From contig CM066913.1 in NCBI GenBank assembly GCA_033964015.1, positions 26,252,790 through 26,316,789 on the forward strand: DNA of 64,000 bases, given 5' to 3'. The stretch is from Scolanthus callimorphus (lineage: Eukaryota > Cnidaria > Anthozoa > Actiniaria > Edwardsiidae). The notes below the pieces were generated by a model. The model was not told the origin of the DNA. It ran no database searches and saw only the letters and a list, made by a program, of their open reading frames with translations. The position numbers were made by a program, and so were the translations under genes. Shown piece after piece: positions 54,797 to 64,000 of this stretch (position 1 is the stretch's first letter; each line of letters begins with the position of its first letter).

Positions 54797-57700
54797 ATGC
54801 CTCGAACTAGTGTATTAACGGAATTCGAGGAGACCATTAGATGGCTCGTTGAAGATCAAAATTACACCCATCGTCAAGTAGGAATATATTTAAATGAGCA
54901 ATATGGAATAACAAGAGGGTGCAGTGAGAGAAGTTTGCAAGATTTTTGTTCTAGTAGAGGCATCCATCGGCTGGAGTTTAGGAGACGCTCCACCGAGGAT
55001 ATTGATGCTACAGTTAGGGACCTTGTAAGCGAGGTAAGTTCACATACGCTTGTAGATCTACATTTTATCATTACTTCTATCGGGGAGGATAATGAAAATG
55101 AAAATAAAGATCTTTGCTTTGCCTTCATGTATGACAAAACGAGTCAAAATGGCGATTTGGACGCCGCCATTTTGGATGAAAGCTGAATTTGAAATATAAA
55201 CTTCTCCAGTACCATTTTGGTGATGCCATTTAGATTATAGTGAACATGTTTGTTTTCTTGGTATAGAGTACTCTGACGACATCTCTATTTTAGAGGGGGA
55301 GTCCGAGTCATCAAAGGTATTTTGCTGTCCTATATGGCCTATTTTCTATGTAACTATATAAGAAATTTTCACTCAGGCAAACCTAGTCTAGTAGCTGTGC
55401 CCAAACTCGCCCAATATGTTTGTCGAAAGAGGTAAACAGATTTATGTTAAAAAATTTTAGTTGTGTTTTGAGGTGAAAATTGGGGGGAAGGAGGATAAAA
55501 GTGTGCATTAGGGATCGATCGTTTATTACGTCTACGGGGGGGGGGATTTTTTTTTTTTGGGGGGGGGGGGGGGATTTAGAGGACATGGATTTTAGGGGGG
55601 GAATTTTTTGGCACCCTCTCAAAACGGGGTAATTTTTCAACTAAAAATTAAATAATCTCAACTAAATAATAATATGTACAAGCTATCGCGTCATGGCATA
55701 CGCCAGTTTCGGCGCGATTCGCGCGCATCGGAATGTACAATATAGTTTTTGAGAACGTGCGCAATGGAATGGCTACGAATGTCATTAGAAGAAAATGTAT
55801 CTTAGCCAGGAGAAAAAACTAACTCTCCCCAAAAAGACGCTCTGCAGTAATAAGCATCGGAGCTGTCTCAGTTCGAAAAAAAGGCCTTATTTTAGGTAAG
55901 CGTGAGTTCGAAGTTACAAGGATAGAGATTCGTCATTGGGACCCTGCTTCACGCACGTCATTTGCGATCTTCGTTTACTACACACAGAAAATGGAATGTT
56001 TATCTACCTTTTTAAATCGTGGATACGCATAGCTTATTCACGAGTTATTGTGGTGGGCCAGATGTCACTCGCTCACTCGCTCGCTCGCTCATAATTCAAG
56101 GGTTAGCTCATGACGTCATCTAAACTAAACAAATTAATATCCCGAGAACAGTACATCGCTAGGTGTTGGACAAAGTTATCTTCGTGACCAAGGGCATCCA
56201 GCAACAAAGTCACATGACATTACGTCATTGATGACGTCATCAAAACTAGAAAAAATAATATTTTGAGAACAAAACATCGCTAGGTGACCAAACTTGGACA
56301 AAGTTATCTGAGTGACAAAGGGCGTCCAGCAACAAAGTCACATGACATTACGTCATTGATGACGTCATCAAAACTAGAAAAAATCATATCTCGAGAACAA
56401 AACATCGCTAGGTTACCAAAGTTGGATAAAGTTATCTTCGTGACAATGGGGGACCAGCACCAAAGTCACATGACATGACGTCATTAAAACTCGAAGAAAT
56501 TGACATCCGAGAACGGAGCATCGCTAGGTTGCCAAACTTGGGCAAAGTTATCTTCGAGCATGGGAGGTGCATTACACCAAGGTCACGTGGTATAGCGTCA
56601 TTGATGACGTCATCACCAGACGACCAAACGGGGATAAACGGTATCTACGATTTCACCGAGGCACTCGGTGCCTTTGATTTTGAGGTTTGGTGAAATGCGT
56701 TCATGCATACAAATTAGGGCGCGCCTTTCTGTAAATTGTCTTCCATTATTTTAAACGGGGATCTGGTTACAGGGTGGGGGGTAAGCTTTTTAGAACATCG
56801 ATGTTATGTGGGGGTTATTGTTGTATCGCCTTTTTAATGAGGGGGGTGCTTATTGTAACTATCAATAAATTTAGAAAACCACCGCCCCCTCCCCCCGTGG
56901 ACGTAATAAACGATCGGTCCCTTCTGGACGTGCACCAAAATGTCCATTATCTAGCCGAGCGTACCGTGGTTTGATAGTCGGACATTTTGGGTGTGTGTGT
57001 GTGTGTGTGTTTCCTCAATTTCACTCGAGCAACACTCAATTTATTCCACCATTAGCAAAGAATATATTTCGGGTTCAAACTTCACTTTATCAGGCAGTGC
57101 ATCAAGTCTATTGTGTATTTCATTAACAATGGGACAGTCGATCACGTGGTTTTCAAAATTTCAGGTCGGCCCAACGTATGGCAGAAGGATGCTAACCGGA
57201 CTATTGCGAAGTAGGGGGCATTCTATAGGGGAAAGAGCAGCAGCCGCAGCCTTGCGCAGAACAGCTCCTGTTTATCACCATCAACGACAAACTGGAACGG
57301 AGCGGTTGAGAAATCCAATTTCCTATTATGCCGAGTACGCTAGACATAAACTACATATGGATCAAAATGAAAAGTTAGCTGAATTTGGCCTAACTCATGT
57401 TATCGCCTCAGATGGTTTTAGCGGCAAAATAGTCGGTGCCTCTTCCATGCCAGTCAAAAACAATATCACGATTTACGACCATGTATACAGGTAAGCCAGA
57501 GGTAGTTAGCACCTCCGATACCTTAATAGCAACGGTTGCCAGGTCCGAGAGGGGAGGAGTACTGTCATATATTATGGGAATCATCCACTTAACAGTTTTT
57601 GAGCTTCTGGCCATAAACAGGGTATACATTTCCCCGGATCCGGATGTTCGAGTCTGTGGTCATGGTATGTCATGGCAATTCATTTTGAGTGGTTTTTACC

Positions 57701-59907
57701 AGGGTACGAAAATTATTGTTTTTTGTCATAAACAGGGGGAGGAGGGTGTAACATTTTGCGAGTTCGATCGGAACAATTAATCCCCGGGAACACCACTACA
57801 CAACTTTAGGTGAAGCACCTCGGGGAGAGCCAGCTCGTACGCTTAATACCTCTCAATCTCTTTATCAATATGTTTCTCTCCCTTTTTTGGGGCTACATTA
57901 AAAATTTACAAAATGCTGTGCATCAGTTGATTGAATCATATCGCAAATAGTTACAATCAATTCATCCACGCGCTGATTGTTTTATTTCTATAGAACAGCA
58001 TGTCTCGAATACGGCATGTGGGACCAAGTCCGTGTAGATGGTGGACGAGAGTTCTACCTTGTACTGTACAAGCAGCATTGTCTTAGCCATTTCAGGACGA
58101 ATACGGAAAGGCAGCCTTTCGTTCAAACACAGTCAAAGCAGGTAATCCAAACTGGTGGGAACTTCGAATTAAACGATATCGCCATTATATGCTCGTAGAT
58201 CTAGTGCCGGGCCCACACATGCAACAGGAGCGCAAAGTATACTCGCAGAAAAGGAAACGTGAGGCCGGTAGTGGTACTCTACATTAACGCCTAACGCTTT
58301 GATATCCCAACAATATTTCTTTTTAGAACCACATGGCAGAAAGAATATGGGTAGAAATAAACCACCGCAGTACCTATCCAATGAAACAAGTGTTGGTCGC
58401 TTTGAAAGGCAGGGACGTTCTAGACCTTGACGATGATTGTTGCAAAGGCTGCCTGTCACACTTTCTTTTATCGGTCTCAAGAGTCTCTGTTCAAAATGTT
58501 ATTGATGCGTGGAACTCCAGGAGTGTACCAGGTGAATCGGCAATTCCAGAAACTAAATGCCCCCCTCCCCACGGGCGGCATTTGGAAATTTGGGTTAAAA
58601 AATTTCGGAATTCTGATTGCAAGGGGGGTTTTCGAAGCTGGATTTCTTGTCACAAGGGGGTTCTGAAGATGTCCAACTTCTGTAGGAGTTCGCTGTTTTT
58701 CGTCAGAAAGAAAAGAGCGTCATTTAACGCGCAGAACTAAGAGTCTTCGCCGCAATATTTGATAGACAGGATGCTTCTCAGTTCGTACGTAATTTTCTAT
58801 TGATTTCGACTGTTATTTATCACGCATTGAGATTAATATAAATGATGTTGACGATGTTGAGTGCCGGGATAAGTTGAGCTAGCACGGACGCGTAACTTTC
58901 GCCAAAACAATATTATGCGCCCGAGGTCTACTCAACAATAAGCACAGTTTGGAGTTTTTATTTCGTGTTTAGTGCGCGTGCAATTTTAGTCCGAATCTCT
59001 TGATATCTTTTGATTAACAAGAACAAAGAGAAGTTAAACAAAAGATTCGGACTAAAATCGCATGCGCACTGAGCACGAAATTTAAACTTCAATTTTAGTA
59101 TTACCCAACTAGTTGGACAAAAAAAGTGAAAAATTGTGTTAAAAAATCAACAGAAACCTCGACAAAACGTGAAGCGGTTGCCATTGTTTACATATTCAAA
59201 ATCGGTGCTTTCGCTACTAGAGGTATATTCATAATAGTCCCCTAGTAGCGTAGCCAATCAGAATGCAGTACTAGTTGGGTGATACTTATTGTTATAAATA
59301 TCGTTTCATTGGCCAACTGGCGGTATATTGACCGCGTAACCAGCGGGGAATTGACTATTCCCAAAAAAACCTGGCAACCAGGAACCTGGCAATTCCGCAG
59401 GGGTAGCTCTTTGACACTGGAATTTATAGGGTTTGTTGATTTTTACTCTGAAATTTCCAAAGGGCCGTTCATTTTACCCTGGAATTTCCACAGGGTATTC
59501 AGGCCCACAAGAGAATGAAGAATTTCCACAGGGGTTGCTTCAAATTTCAACAGGGGGTTATACAGGAGTCTAGAATTTCCACAGGGATTTATTTTTGGAA
59601 CAGCCCAAACCCATACATAGGTCGATCAAAGTTTGTAAACTTTGAATGTTTGAATTAGGTTGTTAAACAAGTTTGATTTTACTATCTTTTCATATGTTCC
59701 CCAGGAAAAGGGGTTCCTGAGAGCCGTTTTCGACACAACTTCAGATGTGCTCCAGTTTTTCACGTCCACTTACCTACTGGTTGCGAAGCTGCGCAAGAAT
59801 ACAGGCAAATGGGAGGCCACTTGACCGATCCTGCCCCATTTGGTATCGACCTATTGCAAGGTCTTCCAGAAGCAGAGGAGTGGCGAGATCAGATTCAACT
59901 CCTTTGA
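54797..59907 (+). CDS. HTH plus integrase-core (DDE) protein, five exons, complete
   Basis: Exons: 54797-55033, 57165-57490, 57994-58141, 58327-58531, 59705-59907. Every intron has GT..AG ends and phases agree (0, 2, 0, 1), giving 372 residues and TGA at 59905. Exon 1 (residues 1-79) looks like a helix-turn-helix unit (YTHRQVGIYLNEQYG, then ERSLQDFCSSRGIHR). The rest is a retroviral-type integrase fold: KLHMDQNEKL (D145), IASDGFSGKIVG, WDQVRVDGGREFY (D203), and NHMAERIWVEIN (E242, 38 residues after D203). The C-terminus contains SVPGKGVPESRF. Similar intron-bearing integrase-core genes are, from memory, common in cnidarians and fish. No terminal repeats were found around the gene. It may be domesticated or belong to an intron-tolerant transposon family. 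The ATG is chosen over an in-frame TTG at 54779. Confidence 0.85.
55511..56921. mobile_element. TIR-bounded element in integrase intron 1
   Basis: GGGATCGATCGTTTATTACGTC (55511 onward) and its reverse complement GACGTAATAAACGATCGGTCCC (ending 56921) face each other, each followed inwards by G/C runs (long G-tract 55536-55574). The interior includes a segment related to 17960-18180 and the TGACGTCA minisatellite. No transposase is seen. Confidence 0.6.
56100..56640. repeat. ~120 bp tandem repeat with TGACGTCA sites
   Basis: GACGTCATnnAAACT-type starts occur near 56112, 56229, 56349, 56476 and 56604, spaced 116-128 bp. Each unit has GAGAACAnnACATCGCTAGGT, ACAAAGTTATCT and GTCACATGACAT or GTCACGTGGTAT followed by CATTGATGACGTCATC. 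It lies in intron 1 of the integrase gene. Confidence 0.85.
58960..59081. repeat. Hairpin with 39 bp arms in integrase intron 4
   Basis: ATTTCGTGTTTAGTGCGCGT... (58960-58998) mirrors 59043-59081 with few mismatches; loop of about 44 bp. Confidence 0.8.
59096..59284. mobile_element. Short MITE in integrase intron 4
   Basis: AGTATTACCCAACTAGT (59096-59112) faces ACTAGTTGGGTGATACT (59268-59284), one mismatch, around about 155 bp of noncoding DNA. Confidence 0.65.
59380..59600. repeat. GGAATTTCCACAGGG-rich repeat, copy 2
   Basis: Same family as 24150-24400; motif copies near 59483, 59519 and 59572 and the block GGCCCACAAGAGAATG. It lies inside intron 4 of the integrase gene. Confidence 0.7.
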
Positions 59908-60794
59908 ATTTATAGCGAACTCCATAGTGAACCACCACGAACATCTATTTGAACAGGCGTTGCTGCAATATATGGATATCACACTTCATAACCCATTTGT
60001 TTAGCCAAGAGGATACACCTTCTTCTTACTCTAGAAACTTTATTTCAAGAAACCCAACATCGCTTAAGTAGCATGTTTCAATCAATCAATAACCTTCTCT
60101 ATAATTGTGCGGCAATAATAGAGAGATCTGCACAAGTTGTATTATAAAAATGTTAACTTTACTTTAAACCTTAGGTTATAGAGAGACCATTATTCATCAG
60201 TTACTGTTTTGAATTAGCCAACTTCCATCAAAAGGTCTAGAATGATTGTCTGACCCTAACTGCGAGTCAAGTAGGAACATATTAAAATCCAACAGATTGA
60301 TCCTGTTTCATAACTACGAAAACAACTCTTGTAAACGGGCAAATGCAATTCAAAAAGCAACCCGCACCACGAAAACGTGATGATACATAAACCCATGCAT
60401 GAGGAATGGAGTGTTATAGTACGGTTTGACACCAGGTGTGACTCAAACAAAGTGAAAAACGGGGTCGAGCTGAATCAACTGCAAACATTAAACTCCATGA
60501 TACTACGCTTGTCAATTGAGCTTAAGGGCGCCGATTTTTGCGATAAAGTTTTGGTGCCAATACGAAATATTCGGGTGTCAAGACTGTGACGTTTCCCGGG
60601 GCAAAGTAAATTATACAATAGCAACTAAGCACGCGAAGGTACGAAAAACGAAAGACTGCTACAATGTAAAAATTGAAAATGGCCTTATTTGCCATGCTAT
60701 GAAATTTGTTAGCAACAAACCTCATGGTGTGGATTTTGTTTGTCAAACAGAAGAAGATATATCATTGTAGCTAAGAAAAATAGTTGAAAGATGC
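59908..60794. other. Intergenic stretch between two convergent genes
   Basis: No supported ORF. It must contain both 3' UTRs, but no clear AATAAA was recognised for either gene. Confidence 0.4.
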
Positions 60795-63700
60795 CTAGGG
60801 CTGTAGTTTACTCAAAATATCATTAAATCCCCGAAAGGGTATCATCTTGATGGATCTATCTTCGCTTCTACAGAGTGGGCACGTTTCCTCACTCATAAAC
60901 CAACGAGTTACACACTGCCTACAGCCTACTATCTGGCTGCAACACTGTGCAAAACTTACACCATCCTGAGCAGTGGAATGACAAATTTTGCACTTGAATG
61001 CTTCTTTAATCAGCCTTAGTATTTCTTCCTGTTCTGCCAAAGGGCTCATGGTACGTTGAATGTTACCTAGATCCCCTGTAATACCTTCACGTAGGGAGGA
61101 AAATTCCACTTCAAGGCTGGATTCTAAACTAATAAACTTATCAGTTAACAGTAGGGAAACTTTGTCGACAATTTGATCTCCTTGAGCCTCTGAAATTGTT
61201 GCTTGGTTTGGCTGTTCATCTTCAGTAGAATGTCTGCAAAAAATACAATGTAGATGGCATGCTTAATGGATTATTTTCTCGTAATCATTCTTTTCTTAAT
61301 TTGAAATAAATGAACCTCGGAAGAAAATTACAAGGTATAGTACTGCAAGACGTACAATTATGTCAGTTTTTTTACCCAAGTAACAAAACAAATACTGAAA
61401 TTCATTAGTTATTAATTATAATAACGGCGAAATAGCCTGATATTTTCCAAGAGAATATATTTTCTAAGTAAAAATACTGGACGTATGTTTTGCCGTTTAA
61501 CATTATTATTTTCAAATACTTTCTAGTGATATAGAACCACAATTATTGCCAGCAATCTGGGGCTTTAATTTTCAACATGTACACGGAAAGAGTCCTTCAG
61601 AAAGAATGGCAATTGATAATTAATAATTGCCTATTATGTGCAACATATTTTTGCTCACCCTACCAATGTAATTGGAGCACAAAATATTTGTTGATTTTAT
61701 TTTGATATGTGTAGTATGTAGTTCTTTAACAAGAGTGACTGCAGTGGCAATGATATAACGAACCTCTTTCTTTTCTTTGAAATGTTCTGCTTTCTTGCTC
61801 TTGTTATTTCAGCATATCTTGATACATTTACTGCAAGGAACTTCCTTGCACTTCTTGTCCAGAACTCAACACCTGCAAGTTGTAAATGATTGAAATTGCA
61901 CTTCAGTAAGACACGCTATGAAAGGAATCACTACACCCCTTGGTGATGACCACAACAATTCTAAAGAATTGAAGAATTCTTCTTTTTGGACAATAAAACA
62001 ATAAAAAACAATCAACAATAAAAAAGGAATATATAGACAAAAATAGAATAAACAAAATGCAAATAAAGTGTAATTATATCCTATGGAGACTTGGAGAGAA
62101 AATTCCATAAAAATAATTGTCTGCATGCAGCTCAATCCCAGTTGGAAAGTGGTACTTTTTTTCTCTTGGAACCATCATGCACCATAATATTATCTTTGCT
62201 TCTAGTCTTGCTCTTATTCAAAGAGTCATTTCCTAGTAAAATCTAAATTAAGGAATATCAAAAGTCAGTGTTGTTTAGCACTAAAGCCCCAGCCCCAAAA
62301 ATGATAACACTGCATACATGTATCAGTCTAGTTAAATCTAGTTGTATAAAGCACATGTTCCTATATGTGTCTCCCCATATTATATCAAAGATGTCACTCA
62401 GTTCTTTTCAGGCTTTTTCCTATATTTTCTCCTATATCCTGCATTTTTACTGGCACTAAAAATAGATAAAAACCAAGTTGATTTTTTCACAAACTTTTCT
62501 GGCCATCATGTGAAATGAAATTTCAAGCTTTGATAGTGTGGGGAAACATGCCCTGTCTGTGGGTTGAAAGCAAGAGTAGTAAAACAGCCATGGTTCAAAT
62601 AGATGCGCTAGATATTTTCAAAAGATGATCCCATTAGAATGTACCTGTTGTTGAAGAACTGTTAACTACTTCATATCCATTACAGTCACAGATCAAGAAC
62701 TCCTCTTCTGAGTTTACAGTTTCCTTCACCAGTCTTGCGATATCAGCTGTATTAGCTGTTTCATTATCTATCGTCACATATATGGTTTCAGTGAGCACTG
62801 GCTTGAGATTATTATCAAAATCTGCCATGTGGATTGACTTTCTCACAGGCTTGCTCTTATTTTCCCTTCCATGAGGTATATATCTCACAGGCCTGGGCAA
62901 TGTGCTATAGAAGCTAGAAAAAAAAGGTTTCAGTCACAGTGAGTAAGAGTCCTATTCTTAAAGAGCCTTATCAGTCACTCCTGTTATTCTTTTCGTTCGA
63001 TATAAGAAGGCGAATTACGTGTAGAAATATCCAAATAAACATCTAAAAATAAAGTTTCAAATTTGATTTGTCTGAGGTTCATCCCTTCCAAAGATATAAA
63101 CATTTTCTTGTTTTATGACGTCATTGATGACATCATACCACGTGACTACGCCATTGCACCCCCCTTGCCACTTTAACAACTTCACCCAAGTTTGGTTATC
63201 TGAGGTTTATCCCTTCCCAAGATATATATACAGCTTTTCTCTTTTGATGACGTCATCGATGACGTCATACCACGTGACCAAGCAGCTGCACCCCCCTTGC
63301 CACTTAGATATTTTCACCCAAGTTTGGTTCTCTGAGGTACATCCTTTCCAAATATATCAACCTTTTCTTGTTTGATGACATTTGGGTTGCCTGTGTGTGG
63401 GACGGACAGACGGACGGACGCATAAACCATAAATCCATGACAGAATCGGTCGATACATATACATTTTTGTTTTGTTCCTTCTTCTCCTGCATGTAGCTAT
63501 GGGGCTCCGCTACTCGGGTGCCTTTAGCGCCCGCGGGAGCTCCGCTACAAAATAATCTGGGACCGAACGCAGAAGATTGGTTATTGTCTTGTATTGTCAT
63601 ACAGATAAAAGAGAAACTACATCGGCATACTTAAAATAATGCGGATATCGCCTTTTCAAACGTGTGCTAACCGTACAGAAAATGTTTGGCTGACCTCTGA

Positions 63701-63882
63701 CTTGTTCCTGGGTTGTGAGTGCCACTGTTTCTGCTTGGCCGCTGGGAGAGAAGTGGCGGCTCTGCAGATTCTCCTTCGACGGTGAATGTGTTATTGCTAG
63801 CTAAGTCCAGCTCATAGGTATCGCCTTGGGGGAAGACGGCAGTTTCATCCGAGTCAAGTAGATATGTCGATTCTGGAGTTAG
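60795..63882 (-). CDS. RING-type zinc finger protein, 3' part (4 exons visible)
   Basis: Minus-strand exons in order: 63882-63695, 62913-62645, 61872-61764, 61233-60795, all with AG/GT borders and matching phases. They give 334 residues up to TAG 60795-60797. Upstream exons lie beyond the window, because the first visible exon starts at an acceptor. The N-terminal visible part is acidic and Ser/Pro-rich. Residues about 64-150 (RYIPHGRENKS..., EEFLICDCNGYEVV) form an unrecognised domain. A basic linker follows (NISKKRKRHS), possibly a nuclear signal, then a helical region. The C-terminal RING-like finger is CKIC...QCCSQIVGCRQCVTRW...CPLC. The pattern lacks the usual His ligand (CC..GC..C arrangement), a variant seen in some cnidarian and fish RING families. 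A ubiquitin-ligase role is inferred from fold only. Confidence 0.8.
63070..63380. repeat. ~130 bp tandem repeat with TGACGTCA and CACGTG, RING gene intron
   Basis: Units start at about 63070, 63200 and 63330 (TCTGAGGTnnATCCnTTCC). Each full unit holds GATGACGTCAT.GATGACnTCATACCACGTGAC and CACCCAAGTTTGGTT. It is related, in opposite orientation, to 56100-56640. Confidence 0.8.
63388..63560. repeat. Dispersed repeat, inverted mate of 34888-35050
   Basis: Contains GGACGGACAGACGGACGGACG, CTCCTGCATGTAGCTATGG and GCCCGCGGGAGCTCCGCT. It follows the TGACGTCA repeat directly, so the two may be parts of one larger element in the RING gene intron. Confidence 0.75.
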
Positions 63883-64000
63883 CTGAGAAAGAACATAACA
63901 GAGTAAACCTGATGTCTTTCAAGATATCATGTAAGCTTTTAAAAGCTTACATGTAGCTGAAAGGAACTCACAAACTGACCATTGAATACCTTAAATAAAC

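Overview
The window is animal nuclear DNA, most likely from an anthozoan cnidarian such as a stony coral or sea anemone. Evidence: spliced genes with consensus GT..AG introns, low gene density, AT-rich spacers, and a mix of BEL/Pao, Gypsy, L1-like and CR1-like LINEs, a Penelope-like element, a tRNA-derived SINE and many MITE/foldback elements. The assignment rests on this repeat mix and on remembered similarity to coral sequences, not on a search. No bacterial operon, CRISPR array or rRNA gene was seen.

Layout. 1-5 kb: inverted repeats, microsatellites and two MITE-like elements. 5-17.6 kb and 27-29.6 kb: a dense nest of long foldback elements whose arm tips carry a tandem array of about 49 bp units; two LINE fragments and a Harbinger-like MITE are nested inside. 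18-27 kb: duplicated repeats, two 5'-truncated Penelope-like copies with a GIY-YIG domain, a LINE tail, a kB-like-motif repeat and three spaced X-box-like palindromes. 32.3-34.9 kb: a decayed L1/Tx1-type LINE preceded by three 26 bp repeats. 35.1-36.55 kb: three 476 bp tandem units, each with a TATA box. 38.59-43.53 kb: a young but broken Gypsy element bounded by 154 bp LTRs. 43.7-44.05 kb: a SINE. 45.45-51.62 kb: a young BEL/Pao element on the minus strand. 51.9-54.06 kb: a tandemly duplicated hairpin element carrying an exon-like ORF.

Only two probable host-type genes were found, both at the right end. One is a complete five-exon plus-strand gene (54797-59907) for a 372-residue HTH plus integrase-core protein. 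The other is the 3' part of a minus-strand RING-type gene (60795-63882, continuing past the window). Introns of both carry tandem repeats rich in TGACGTCA and near CACGTG.

The most notable observations are: the intact intron-bearing integrase gene with D, D and E residues in place; a textbook -1 frameshift signal (TTTAAAC, 5 nt spacer, perfect 10 bp stem) at the Gypsy gag/pol junction; precise LTR, target-site and primer-site structure for both LTR elements (tRNA-Leu and tRNA-Tyr primers); the 476 bp TATA-box array; and the nested foldback family with its higher-order 49 bp array.
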